Positions 32,465 to 43,221 of a stretch of 64,000 nt of DNA are shown here, one piece after another (positions within the stretch are counted from its first letter, which is position 1; each line of letters begins with the position of its first letter). The DNA is from Pararge aegeria (taxonomy: Eukaryota > Arthropoda > Insecta > Lepidoptera > Nymphalidae): contig NC_053197.1 in the NCBI RefSeq assembly GCF_905163445.1, forward strand, positions 4,278,001 through 4,342,000, given 5' to 3'. The translations under genes and the position numbers were made by a program. The notes under the pieces were generated by a model that searched no databases, was not told the DNA's origin, and saw nothing but the letters and a program-made list of their open reading frames with translations.

Positions 32465-32525
32465 GATATTCATCATCATCATCATCATCTTTAAACCATT
32501 TATCATTTCAGAATGAGAAACGTCG
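32465..32525 (-). mobile_element. SINE-B 3' terminus, minus strand
   Basis: (ATC)n followed by a degenerate taaaccatttatcatttcag and aatgagaaacg: the distal end of SINE-B only. Confidence 0.5.
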
Positions 32526-32529
32526 ACAA

Positions 32530-32952
32530 AGCGACTTCGTCTGCGTTTGATTTAATTTTTTGATGTGGCATTAAATTTAGTTGTAGATCTAAAAAAATTA
32601 AAGTATTCAGTATCGCTAAGCCTTAAATGAGGGGTTCTCTGCTGTCCGCTGAGAAGTTCTGTCCTCTATCTCCAACCACAGTTTGGGCAAAATTAAACAC
32701 ATGTTATAACCTCTATAGTACAAAAATAATTATTTAAATCGGTTATAATTTGTCGGAGTTATGGTGTAAAATCGTCAAACACTCATCTCCTCTCTCAAAG
32801 GAACCGAGCTTAATGTCGGGATAAAAAGTATCCTATATTACTTCTAACACTTCCAAAAATATGTGCACAAAATTTCATGAGGATCGGTTTAGTAGTTTTT
32901 GATTGAAAGCGTAACAAAAAACTTACATTAATATTTATAATATTAGTAGTGA
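32530..32952 (-). mobile_element. Helitron-like non-autonomous element, minus strand
   Basis: The 5' end on the minus strand is A|TCACTACTAATATTATAAAT at 32952. The interior matches 16053-16347 (gtaaaatcgtcaaacactca, gcttaatgtcgggataaaaa, gatcggtttagtagtttttg). The 3' end is unclear: gcgacttcgtctgcgtt near 32530 resembles it, but no CTAG remains. Confidence 0.7.
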
Positions 32953-33094
32953 TTATATGAATATTTATTATATTATTTTTTTATGGATTTTGTATATATA
33001 GTATCTTCAAATTTTATTGTATTAGTATGTAGAACTTTGATATTATTTAGATATATTGAATATCCTTAGTAGTAATTATGAAGTATATTGTACC

Positions 33095-33250
33095 TTTGTT
33101 TGACCAATACCATAATTAAATCATCTTATTCACATCCTGGGGTAGCTGGAAGAGATCTCTTATAGAGATAAGCTTTCCTTTGTACACTTAATTTATCTTA
33201 TGTTCACAATCACAATTTATGGTACATAAATAATAAATAAAATAAATTAA
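33095..33250 (+). mobile_element. LINE-K 3' end
   Basis: ggtagctggaagagatctct, tatagagataagctttcctt and a (AATAA)n tail. The stem-loop is altered to GATCTCT...AGAGATAAG, with both arms changed together. Confidence 0.75.
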
Positions 33251-33264
33251 TAAAAAATAAAATA

Positions 33265-33330
33265 AAGCAAGTGATATTTAATTTCCTAAGCCGAAGCCTT
33301 ACAAACTAGGCTATCACCGCTTTACTATTT
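33265..33330 (-). mobile_element. SINE-B head fragment, minus strand
   Basis: gcaagtgatatttaatttcc joined to gccgaagccttacaaactag and gctatcaccgcttta. The middle of the SINE is missing. Confidence 0.6.
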
Positions 33331-33439
33331 ATAAGGCTATAATCTTCGAAGTCTCTAACCATTCGACCATCGGTTTTAGCTTAAGAATCTAAATGGGTTT
33401 AGTAACTTAGAACAAAATCTCGTACTTATTTTAATATAG

Positions 33440-33640
33440 TTTCCTGTCAGTTTTTTTTATTTATGTTATTTCACTAAAAGTTAGCCCTTGACTGCAATAA
33501 CACGTTATAGAGATGATAAATACAATTACTATGCCCCTAACCTGTTAGGGGCATAGTAATTATATTGAAGCCATGCCCCTAATCACTTTCTATCGCACGT
33601 CTTCGTCAGTAGGGTGGTAACTAGCCGCGACCGAAGAATA
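33440..33640 (-). mobile_element. SINE-C copy with local inverted duplication, minus strand
   Basis: gttagcccttgactgcaata, cctgttaggggcatagtaat, catgcccctaatcactttc, cgcacgtcttcgtcagtagg and gtggtaactagccgcgacc. The expected segment between the first two landmarks is replaced by an inverted copy of the second. Confidence 0.8.
33524..33561. repeat. Perfect 18-bp hairpin in a SINE-C
   Basis: aattactatgcccctaac, 2-nt loop ct, gttaggggcatagtaatt. The right arm is ordinary SINE-C sequence; the left arm is an extra inverted copy. Confidence 0.95.
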
Positions 33641-34179
33641 TGGTCTTACAGGTGAATAATCGAACTCTCTCTAACATATTTCTCGTTGTTTTGTGTTATT
33701 TTGTCGACTCACTTAACATAACAGGTTATAAGCCTTCAACATACATTGATACTCTAGTTTATAGCCAGGGCTACAGAATGTTATTATTCGGAAGATTCGA
33801 CCTTCCTTTTACATTGGATGTGTCTCATTTTTATTTTTTGAGACAGAATACAATGTGGGTAAGAGCTCCCCGGGACCTTAACGACAAGAAATTACTTAAG
33901 GATATTTTCCCAACTTTTTATCTGTGAACAAATTAAAAAAATAAAAGAACAAAGCATTATCTCTCAAGGGGCGCGATTTAGGAATCGTTTCTTTATTTTT
34001 TTTTGCAAAAAAAAGCTAATGTAGATTCCAGTTGATTAAAACGGCAACGTTAACCGACTACGAGAAAGTTTTATTTAATTTAACCTAGTTAGAGTAGTAA
34101 TTGGTTATACCCAAACTTTTTATCATTGAATTACTACGGTACTCCGAAGAACTTTTCTTTAGGCAGGAGTTATTTATCA
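33641..34179. other. No gene seen
   Basis: Contains a 95-codon frame (33640-33927) with no recognisable domain. Confidence 0.4.
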
Positions 34180-34370
34180 TTATCATCATTTATCTACTAC
34201 TGGCCCACTACAGACCTTAGGTGTCCCCAGAATGAAATGGTTAGGCCGCAGACACGCCTTCGAGACCGTTATGGAGAATTCCTAGGCATGCACATTTCCT
34301 CATGATGTTTTCCCACACTGTTAGCAGGTGGTATTTTAATCACCCAAATTAAAAACGCAGATAAGTTAAG
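34180..34370 (-). mobile_element. SINE-B partial, minus strand
   Basis: ctactactggcccactacag, cccagaatgaaatggttagg, ctaggcatgcacatttcctc, atgatgttttcccacactgt and aaaacgcagataag. Confidence 0.8.
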
Positions 34371-35654
34371 TTTATTAAAAATGCTACTCAATTTAATAAA
34401 ATATCTGGGACATATAAAGTTATAGGGATCGTAAGTTTTATTAAACAACTTACTACGTCTTCGTACGCGATCGGAGGCCGCTTTGTCTCGCTCACACTCA
34501 TTTGCATATATGGGGCTTTTATTTTACTGCTCTCTCTCATAGAAATTTCAATGTATTTAGCAGAGACAATCTAGATTATTTAATAATTTAGTATGGAGAT
34601 CAAGTGCCAGATTGCGAGTTGAAGTTAGTGCACATGACTAGCGAGCGAATTGAAACAACTTCACGCGTGTTATTGTTTGCGTTACAACTAGTTGACACTT
34701 GACAGATTCATTATTATTGATTAGTAACTACTTAGTTAGGAGTTTATTATTGTTTTTTTGAGTTGAATAGTGCATTTTACTGGTTTGTTTTCTTAAAAAT
34801 TATAGTAAATATTGTTAAATATGAGCTCAATTTGTGTGCAAATTGTTTCTGTGGCGAAATCAAAAAATAATTGGCGAACAACAGGTAAATTTTTGCATTT
34901 TTTTTTCTCATGAAAATAATGGTTGGAACGCGGCTAGTTACGACATAAATTACCTGGCATCATAAGAATTAAAGAGAGCCGAACTCAAAGAAACACTTGG
35001 GATTACTATGATTTCTTTTTAATTTTGAAAAACATTGCATAGAACTTCTTTATCATAATTCGCGAGCTGCCCCTAACCGTAGTGTTTTTCAAAGATTTGT
35101 TGATATTGTTTGTCATTTAGCACAACAAGAATGGTGACTTAGAGATCATGACGAGTTAAATTTGTGCTTTAGGTAACTGGGCTTGCTCAAATTCAAAACC
35201 CTAGGCACGCCACTGGTAACACTATAAATAATAATAATGTTCCAAAAAAATCTTAAGTCTAAACAATATAGTAAAAAGGTTTTCTTATTTTATAGGATGG
35301 GGCATCCATGAAATCTTAAATAATTATTTTACTACAAGCTTCTGAATCTAAACTAAGAAACCTCTATAAGACATATATCATGATATTATCATACCTATAT
35401 AAAAAATATATCTATATAAGAATCTATTAGGCTTTTGTAAAATTACTTCCACGCTTTATTCAATTACTGTAACTCTTTATTATAGAGTATTTCGACTTGG
35501 ACTTTTGCAAATCTAAGTTTCAATCCCCTTTCTTGCAGAGAAACACAGGGCGATAAAGTAAAGAGGCGAAATAATATATCAAAGGATTCAATGCGTGTGT
35601 GCCATCAAAATTATTTTACATTAACCAAACTTGAATTTTTATTTCTTTTCATTA
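34371..35654. other. Mostly non-repetitive; possible first exon inside
   Basis: 34440-34890 matches no repeat family here. It holds an ATG at 34821 starting MSSICVQIVSVAKSKNNWRT and an in-phase gtaaat donor-like site at 34885 after aacaacag. That is suggestive only. gcacgccactg at 35200 resembles a hAT-type MITE end. Confidence 0.3.
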
Positions 35655-36145
35655 TTAGGTAATCCATCATCGTCATCATCACATGAACCTATTACTGACC
35701 CACTACAGGACACGGGTCTCCTCCGACATAGAGAAGGGATAAACACCGTACTCCACCACGCTGGCCCAGTGCGGATTGGTGGACTCCACAAACCTTTGAG
35801 AACATTATGTAGAACTCTCAAGCATGCATGTTTCCTCACGATGTTTGACCGTTGAAGCCAGTGATATTTAAATTACTCATTGATTTTGTAGCATTAATAA
35901 TTGTGAATGTTAATATATTAATCTATTATACTAACAAAGCAAAAATTTGTCAACGGCTGGGTGTACGGAAAAATTATTTTGAGTTTATACTTACACCTTT
36001 AAATTAAGACCTGTGATGTATATTATGTGTAATGTGTTAATAAATAAATAAAACTTAAAACGCACATAACTTCGAAAAGTTAGAGGTGCTGGGATTCGAA
36101 CTTGGCCCCCCGAAAGTGAACTCCTACCCAATGCGCTATAATTTC
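35655..36145 (-). mobile_element. SINE-B copy with a foreign insert, minus strand
   Basis: SINE-B 3' two thirds at 35655-35875 (ctactgacccactacaggac, ggcccagtgcggattggtgg, aagcatgcatgtttcctcac). Head at 36054-36145 (cttaaaacgcacataacttc, ggtgctgggattcgaacttg, acccaatgcgctata). About 175 bp of unrelated AT-rich sequence lies between. Confidence 0.8.
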
Positions 36146-36904
36146 AAATTGTCATTCATATATCTTTAGGTAATTATTTGAATTTTATTTCGTTATTAAG
36201 TTTTATATTATGTCAGGCATAGGACCTATTTGCGGTAATTTTTCTGCGTTGTCACTGACAATAGACTAAAGATAGTAATGGTTTTCGATAATGAACGTAA
36301 AGTAATAGATTGATTAGATTTCATATAACCCGAATGAAGTAAAGTAATACAGCTCTGTTCGTTCATGCAATAACAGCGCACCGTATAATTATCTGTAGTT
36401 TAATTTTATCATCTGTCGGGAAGTTAATTTTCATTGCTCCTAATGTCGCATCTCGGCGCTGAGCTGCAGTAGTTCGGAGCAGTGTCTGCAATATAAAGTT
36501 AGCGTTTATTAGCACAGTGACTTGCTTTATTTATTACTTAAGCGTATATATAATATAATATTTCTGCTCTTACATCATGTGTATTGATTATATATTAATA
36601 ACGTATATTTTATTATATTTGACATGTCTATTATTTCTAATATCAACACAAATATTTTTGTTGTATATACCTACCCTCATTTTATGTTTATTTCTTGTTA
36701 TGGAAGAGCGATGTCTTCTGACACAGGGGTAGTAAAACTACCCTTAAAAGAAGGCTCCAGCCATTAGCGTTTACAGTAATTTTATTTTCCCAAATAAACT
36801 ATTTTTATTTTAAATTTTTTATATAATATTATGTAGAAGTTTATTATACATATAGCATTTGTGTATATATTTATAAATTTGTTTATATGCACCATATACC
36901 TCTT
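36146..36904. other. No gene seen
   Basis: AT-rich, nothing recognised. Confidence 0.45.
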
Positions 36905-36990
36905 GTCTTGAGCAGTGTTTTACGCCATCGGTTGCCTGGAAGAGATCGCTATGTACGATAAGGCCGCCAAATTGTATGCATCGAGTAAAC
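36905..36990 (+). mobile_element. LINE-K stem-loop fragment
   Basis: catcggttgcctggaagaga, tcgctatgtacgataaggcc and gccaaattgtatgc, followed by sequence like that at 37455. Confidence 0.75.
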
Positions 36991-37079
36991 TAGTTTTTTT
37001 ATAATTTTACCTGTATTTTTCATCATGATTTTTTTTATTTGTGTAATTTTTGTTTATGTATTCGTATCTAGTTATTTGA

Positions 37080-37275
37080 ATGTACATTTATAATAACTTT
37101 GCACAACCTATTTGTTCTCGCTCCTGTAATCCTAATCCTAAGGATGCCTGGTAGAGATCGCTTCTAAGCGATAGCCGCCTTTTGTATTCTACTCTCTAGT
37201 CTTTGTGTTTCTCTCTATTCGTCCTTTATTTTCCTAACGGTGTAGTGGTGTACAAATAAAGATTAAATAATTAAT
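37080..37275 (+). mobile_element. LINE-K 3' end
   Basis: ctaaggatgcctggtagaga, stem-loop gatcgcttctaagcgatagc, cgccttttgtattct and gtacaaataaagattaaat. Confidence 0.85.
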
Positions 37276-37454
37276 ACATATATTGAAATCATGTTCTATT
37301 TCTTTTGTATGCAGAACAAGTGTTTTTTTTTGTCTAACTACAATTATAATAATAATCATTTATTGCAAAATACATAAGGTGTTACACAATAGTTTAGGGC
37401 GTACCCTTGGCGTATATAACCTATTATGTAACATTGCATGCCAAATTACTGACA

Positions 37455-37560
37455 ATACAATCCCGCCGCCTTATTGTATACTTCGTGTAAACTAGTTTTT
37501 TTATAACTTTTCCTGTATTTCTATGTGGTGTACAATAAAAGTATATTCATTCATTTAATA
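37455..37560 (+). mobile_element. LINE-K tail fragment
   Basis: gccgccttattgtatacttc, aactagtttttttataactt and gtggtgtacaataaaagtat with an (ATTC)n tail. Resembles the stretch starting at 36960. Confidence 0.65.
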
Positions 37561-37679
37561 CACTGTAGTGTATTGTAAATAATTGTTGTCAAAAATAAAT
37601 TAATAATACTTAGTCAAATGAATGAATTTTCACATGAATTAAAATATAATTGTGAAATTTAGCATTTAAACTACATTAG

Positions 37680-37895
37680 GCACAAGTTAGCCCTTTACTG
37701 CAATCTCACCTGGTTGTAAGTGATGATGCAGTATAACAAGTAGTGAAGAGCAAGTTATATTAAACCCATACCATAAATCGGCATCTACGCGACATTGTAC
37801 CGGAACGCTAAATTGCTTAGCGGCACGTATTTGTCGGTAAGATGGTAACCAGCCTCCGTCGATGCCTTTTTTCCCAAATTGTCCCAGAGTCCATA
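37680..37895 (-). mobile_element. SINE-C copy, minus strand
   Basis: caagttagccctttactgca, atctcacctggttgtaagtg, ctacgcgacattgtaccgga, acgctaaattgcttagcggc and gtcggtaagatggtaaccag. The tRNA-like head is lost. Confidence 0.88.
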
Positions 37896-37999
37896 ACACC
37901 CCGCTGCTTCAGGGAGATAGTCAAAATCTCCCGCGTAGGAGGAATATCTCTGGAGATTTCACCGTGGACTAAATCGGTTAGGGGAAACTAACCTATAAT

Positions 38000-38053
38000 A
38001 TCCTGATAAAATTGTCGCTAAAAACAGTTTTTAGCAACAATATTTATCAGGAT
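38000..38053. repeat. Near-perfect 26-bp hairpin
   Basis: Left arm atcctgataaaattgtcgct+aaaaac, 1-nt loop. The right arm is its reverse complement with one inserted base and one wobble difference. Confidence 0.85.
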
Positions 38054-38317
38054 CAGTATATGGATATGCCATTTCAAAATCTAATATTATCATACGCGAG
38101 AACGCTTTATTATAATTGTCGCTCTTTGGCAACGTTACTAGGACGGCGGCAATATAAAGTTAACGCCTATTAACTCCAAGTTATACGCGGTGCTTTGTTC
38201 AAAGTTACACTTTAACTAACACCTATCTTAGGTAGTGTGAAATTAAAATACTTTGCTCAGGTATTTTCTTTTATTGAGAGACAATTTAGCCGTCGTTGTT
38301 ATTGTTTTTTTATAGTA

Positions 38318-38600
38318 ATAATTGTCGGACCAAGCAGGTGGCCCACCTGAGTGGAAAACCGTCGCTTATAAACAGAGCAACACTTCACAGGGCTTGCAGA
38401 GGAGGTCCCGTGTTCGATTCCCGGCAGCGACTATTTGGGAATTTATAATTTCTTAATTTTCTTTTAGTGTTCCGTTGCGATGTCACGTAGATACCTATGA
38501 CTACTATACTCCCTAAGAGGCCGCTACCATCTTAGACTGCATCATCACTTACCTCCAGGTGAGATTGCAGTCAAGGGCTAACTTGTAGTGGATTAAAAAA
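38318..38600 (+). mobile_element. Element E start fused to a 5'-truncated SINE-C
   Basis: 38318-38398 is the start of E (cggaccaagcaggtggccca, gagcaacacttcacagggct). At 38399 it switches to SINE-C from the B box (ggtcccgtgttcgattcccg) to the end (caggtgagattgcagtcaag, ggctaacttgtagtgg, A-tail). E does not resume afterwards. Confidence 0.8.
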
Positions 38601-38864
38601 AATCTCACCTGACACAATTTAACCATGTGGTAAGATTATTCCTGTGGACAAATTAGTTTGAATACTCAGTTTGATTAACGGCGGATAGACTTTAAGGTAG
38701 ACAGACAGACAGTAGGCGAGTTGCAACGCAATTCAATAACGAGCAACGAGATATTCAGAAGTTGCGTCAAATTATTTATGCCTTTCAGTAGGTTTCCATC
38801 GCCTGATATGTATGTAGCGAGTTGCAGCCATACACATGCAGCTTATAATATCGCCACATCGACC

Positions 38865-39075
38865 CAATACCGGCCTACTAACCAGGCCGGGTCTCCTCCC
38901 ACAATGCAAAGGGGTTAAGACCCTACAACACCACAGGTCCACCACGCTGGCCCAGTGCAGATTGTTGCAATCCACACACCTTTGAGAACATTATCGAGAA
39001 CTCTCAGGCATGCAGGTTTCCTCACGATGTTTTTCCTTCACCGTTGAAGTAAGTGATACTTGAATTAGAGTTTTT
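38865..39075 (-). mobile_element. SINE-B partial, minus strand
   Basis: gggtctcctcccacaatgca, ccaccacgctggcccagtgc, ctctcaggcatgcaggtttc, ctcacgatgtttttccttca and ccgttgaagtaagtgata. Confidence 0.88.
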
Positions 39076-39454
39076 AAATATATTAAGCTATTTTGCCTGT
39101 CGCATGTAAAACATCTGCATTTCATAGTTACATTTTATACAGGGTAAACGTCCTATTCGTAATGAGCTAGTGCGTAAGTCGGCCGCCACTCCAAGTGTCA
39201 GGTGATGTGGCAGTCTGAAGATGTTGCGGAGCATGCTTATAGAAAAACGTGTGTGTGAAAATAGAAAAATCTAGCGAAGTTTTAGTTTCATAAATAACCT
39301 GTCATGCCATTTAACCTATTAAAATGAATGCATTGATTGCATTGTTTGTAGTTTAAAAAACCGCAATTGCATACTACCAGGTCTCGAAACCTTAGAAAGT
39401 CGTTATTACCCGGTAGATTTTGGTTAATAACTATTTCACCGGAATGTGTATAAT

Positions 39455-39745
39455 ACGATACGGGCACGAGTCTCCTTACAGAATGAGAAGGGGTTAAGGC
39501 CGTAGTCCACCACGCTGGCCCATTGCGGATTGGTGGACTCTACACATGAGTACATTATGGACAACTCTCAGGTATGTAGGTTTCCTCACGATGATTTCTT
39601 TCACCGTTGAAGGCAGTGATATTTTAATTGCTTAAAACGCACATAATTCAGAAAAGTGAGAGGTGAGTGCCAGGATTCGAATTCGGAGCCCAAAACCTCA
39701 CTTTGAATCGAATCGAAATCCTACCCACTGAGCTATCACAACTTC
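39455..39745 (-). mobile_element. SINE-B copy, full length, minus strand
   Basis: gcacgagtctccttacagaa, ccaccacgctggcccattgc, ggtttcctcacgatgatttc, ttgcttaaaacgcacataat, ggattcgaattcgg and cctacccactgagctatcac (reverse of the tRNA-like head). Confidence 0.9.
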
Positions 39746-39764
39746 TCTCTTCTCATCTTCTTAA

Positions 39765-40025
39765 ATAAAAAAATACACTACGACAATACACACATTAGGT
39801 ACCATCTAGCCCCAAAGTAAGCGTAGCTTGAGTTATGGGTACTAAGATGACTGATGAATATTTTTATGAATAATATACATAAATACTTATAATAAACAGA
39901 TAAACACCCAGGCACTTAAAAACATTCATGTTCATCACACAAACATTTTTCAGTTGTGGGAATCGAACCCACAGCTTTAGATTCAAAAAGTAGGGTCGCT
40001 GCCCACTCCGCCAATCAGCCGTAGT
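39765..40025 (-). mobile_element. SINE-A copy, full length, minus strand
   Basis: tacactacgacaatacacac, ccatctagccccaaagtaag, cgtagcttgagttatgggta, gatgaatatttttatgaata, agttgtgggaatcgaaccca and gctgcccactccgccaatca. It lies 20 bases from the SINE-B, same strand. Confidence 0.92.
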
Positions 40026-40564
40026 TGCATTAACAGTATTACTAAAATTACTATCGGTTTGTATTAATGTTGCCACGTAATCAAAGGGCTCGTAAAAGGT
40101 ATAATATTGATTGGGATAAGGGTTGAAGCTGCTGAATGTAATTTATCCGTGCACAGACGCCTTCAGAATAACAAATACAAATTTTGGTACAACGTACACG
40201 ATGCCTAAATGGGTTTTATGTTCGAGGTAATATTTGTGCCCGGATCACAGCATTATAGATGTAACTACATGTTCATTTTATTATACGCTAGTTTGTTGTT
40301 ATTACAAGCCTTTACCTACCTTCCTATTTATGTAATATAAGTAAGCTCTTGATCGCAATCTCACCTTATGGTAAGTAATAACTTTGAACATACAAATCGA
40401 GAGAAAAAAAAATTATACTTTTTTAATTTTTATAAGCTCTTTAATAAAACTATGAATCCAAATAATATGCTGTAAGCGGCAACGTCTACATTAGACCGTC
40501 TCAAAAATTACAATGCTTTTTTTTGTAAGGAATTATATTTTATACCTATATAAATAGAATAATA
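40026..40564. other. Little of note
   Basis: A 25-bp SINE-C scrap (gatcgcaatctcaccttatg) sits at 40354. Nothing else recognised. Confidence 0.4.
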
Positions 40565-40795
40565 GATCAGAGAACAGATGGATGTTGGGTTTCCATGTTT
40601 CTGGAATGGCGACCCCGTACAGGTGAACGCCGCGTTGGTCGGCACCCAAAGAGGTAGACAGACGAGGTCAAACGAGCCGCTGGGAACCGCTGGAAACAAG
40701 CGGCCCAGGACCGTGGATTTTGGAACTCCCTATAAAAGACCTACTCGTATGTCCAGCAGTGGACTTCAATCGGTTGAAATGATGATGATAAATAG
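40565..40795 (+). pseudogene. RTE-type reverse transcriptase C-terminal remnant
   Basis: Reading from about 40574: RTDGCWVSMFLEWRPRTGER, RVGRHPKRW then a stop, then TDEVKRAAGNRWKQAAQDRG, FWNSL, a stop and YVQQWTSIG with a stop and (ATG)n tail. This is the family's C-terminal signature with at least two in-frame stops. 5' truncated, inactive. Confidence 0.88.
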
Positions 40796-40864
40796 AATAA
40801 ATATATATTTTTAATTATTTGCAATATAAAATGCGGTACCTATCCGATGTTTAGCGACCTATAA

Positions 40865-41100
40865 GTGAGCTATTTAGCTGATGCCCACGTTCTTCGCACG
40901 CGTTTATTATGTTTTTTACAAATCCCGCGGGAAACGTTTCTGGGATAAAACTTAGTCTATGTTACTCTCTGTGGTTTTAACTTACTCTATGCCAAATACC
41001 AAACTGCTGATTGGCTGCTTAGTTAGAGCGTAAAGGAAGGACATAAAAAACCTACACACACACTTTCGCATATATAAATTAGATAAACAATACAACAAAC
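40865..41100 (-). mobile_element. Helitron-like element, decayed, minus strand
   Basis: acaaatcccgcgggaaacgt, ttctgggataaaacttagtc and tatgttactctctgtggttt with cacactttcgcatatataa at the right end: the arrangement of common lepidopteran Helitron derivatives. Ends not defined. Confidence 0.55.
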
Positions 41101-41182
41101 AAAACAAATATATAATATTTAGATAAACTTTAACAAGAATTTTTTTTAAGTAAGTACATAGTATTTATATTTGACGCACCAT

Positions 41183-41399
41183 TTAATCAGCGCACGCGTT
41201 ACAAACAGTTATCCAATCAATTAAGCAATCAACTCGTTTGAAAGCGTTTTTATACACGTTTCCGGTACGAACTGCTAAAGCGTGAGACAGTCTTCCGGCA
41301 TCAATGTTTCCTGCCACATTTAACTTGACTACTTTCAATGTGGGAGTCATATTATAGGCAAGTGGATTTACACCTAGCCTCACCATTGCATCAAAAATA
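41183..41399 (-). CDS. Possible terminal exon of an unidentified protein
   Basis: Minus-strand frame from an acceptor-like tttttag|TATTTTTGATGC (AG at 41401-41400) through IFDAMVRLGVNPLAYNMTPT ... to CLIDWITVCNACAD and a stop at 41183, about 71 codons. The sequence is balanced in composition, not repeat-derived, and lacks low-complexity runs. Four Cys sit in the last 21 residues. An in-frame extension upstream (41425-41455) is LINE-M sequence and not part of it. I do not recognise the family. It may be a last exon, a relic, or chance. Confidence 0.3.
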
Positions 41400-41424
41400 C
41401 TAAAAATTTTTTTTATAAGAATTA

Positions 41425-41650
41425 CACGGTAGTGAGATGATGGCGATAACCACATTCGTTAATTTAAAACTAAAGCTACGAGTGTTCCAAACGTGTCCTG
41501 ATCTAAGAAGAAGCCCACAATAAACTTATTCGGGTGTTTTTTTTTTGTTACTACCATACCAAATATTTTTTTCATAACTTTACTGGAATAAAAGATTTTG
41601 TGGATACCATAATATAAACGTTGAGTACCCAAATATAGTAGCATAAATAA
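41425..41650 (-). mobile_element. LINE-M 3' UTR fragment, minus strand
   Basis: gaggcgataaccacattcg-like block, aactaaagctacgagtgttc, caaacgtgtcctgatctaag and aagaagcccacaataaactt closely match 42735-42850. Confidence 0.8.
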
Positions 41651-42562
41651 GTTACCTAAAACAAACCTGAAAATATACTTTTATTGGAAACCAACTGTTA
41701 ATTATACAGTACACCTTGTAAATTAATTAAGTTAAAGCATATTAGAGGCTAAAAAATATGATTATCATCAAAAAACTATAACATTATTAATCATTTATTA
41801 TCTTCAATTGCCTGTCATGACGCTGGACTAAAATCCCATCCCAAGAGGAGGGTGATGATAATAAATATTACTTTTAAGGTTTGTAATATTATATCTAACG
41901 CAGTGAATAGCTTACACTGGGAAATTAATTTTCATCGCATAAAAGAAATTTACTCATTACAACAAGATCCTGTTCCGTGAAAATTTCAAACGTGTAATTG
42001 TGAAATTTTCAATTATTTTCATGCCACGTTTACTTTTTCGCTCGAGCTTGGAATTTTTCGTTCTAAAATTTCATCCGGAAGGACATTTAAAATAATGATG
42101 GCAAATTATTATTGCTAAAAAGGTACAAAGAACCCTCAGTGGCACGAGGGTGATCATGACTGAGTGGATTAATATCAGCTTACGTTCAGTTTCCGTCCGT
42201 TTTGGTGTAGGTATTCATTAACAGCTAATATTTAAAAAAATCCCTCAGTTGGAAACTGAAATGAAGTGATGATCATCAGCTAGTTTTGGTATGCCCCACT
42301 GAGTAAACAGATACATGGAAATTTAGGTCTTAGAACCAACGCTTCTCTAATTAACTACCAAAACTTTCGTTTGCGATCGTTCGTTAGTCTAGCGTCTGTC
42401 ATGCAAGCATATATATTTAGTTCGTGAATGAATCACGATTAACAAGGCAATAAAGTTATATTCGATTTAAAAGGCTTTTGCCATGATGACTTTTTTCCTC
42501 ATTTTTCTTTTTGATTTAACTCAGTATATCTTAATATAGGTAACTTACATTTCAATATCTCT
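41651..42562. other. No gene seen
   Basis: AT-rich, nothing recognised. Confidence 0.45.
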
Positions 42563-42649
42563 TTAATGCAGCGACGAGCGCTGTGGTAGGAGCTAGTGGG
42601 AGGTCTGTTGGGAGACTACGACCTTAACTAGTTGTCCCCCTACCGAAAA
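42563..42649 (+). mobile_element. SINE-C head fragment
   Basis: tttaatgcagcgacgagcgc, tgtggtaggagctagtggga and ggtctgttggg, truncated; it directly abuts the tail of the LINE-M copy. Confidence 0.55.
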
Positions 42650-43210
42650 AAATAAAGTCAAAAGTCAAAGTCAAAAATATCTTTATTCAAGTAGGCCCGG
42701 CCCATGCGTGGCACTTTTGATGCGTACATATGAAGTACACGGTAGTGAAATGATGGCGATGACCACATTCGTAAACTTAAAACTAAAGCTACGAGGGTTC
42801 CAAACGCGTCCTGGTCTAAGAAGAAGCCCACAACAAACTTAGTGTGTTTTTTTGTTACTACCATCTCACAATGTCATTTTAAATTATTAGAAGAGCAACC
42901 TGGTTAGAGGAATAATTTACACCCAAGCTTTTTTATCGATTACATAGTCCTTTATACTATAATATGACTTTTCTATAAGCTTACGTTTAATACAAACTTT
43001 GAACTTTTTAAGAGACATCTCCAAAATATCAATTGGTAGTTTATTATAGAATTGTATGCAGTTTCCTTTAAACGAATTATGAATTTTATGTAACCTAGTA
43101 TATTGCACTGTAAGTTTATTCTTACTTCTAATGTTCAAATTATTGCAGTCACATTTAGCGTTACCTAACTGTGGGAGAAGATTAACATTTCGACTGTACT
43201 ACGTAGAGAT
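42650..43210 (-). pseudogene. LINE-M C-terminus, 3' UTR and tail, minus strand
   Basis: The frame 43138-42917 encodes RLHKIHNSFKGNCIQFYNKL, then KFKVCIKRKLIEKSYYSIKD and KKAWV and a stop. This is the C-terminus of a lepidopteran non-LTR reverse transcriptase (FYNKLP...K-FK--IK--L pattern). The 3' UTR shares blocks with 41425-41650 and 29560-29705. The element ends in a (TTTGAC)n tail at 42650-42680. Catalytic domains are lost. Confidence 0.85.
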
Positions 43211-43221
43211 TTCTTTGCTAG

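Noticed and set aside
33640..33927. 95-codon plus-strand frame as a gene
   Set aside because: It starts inside SINE-C sequence and has no recognisable motif.
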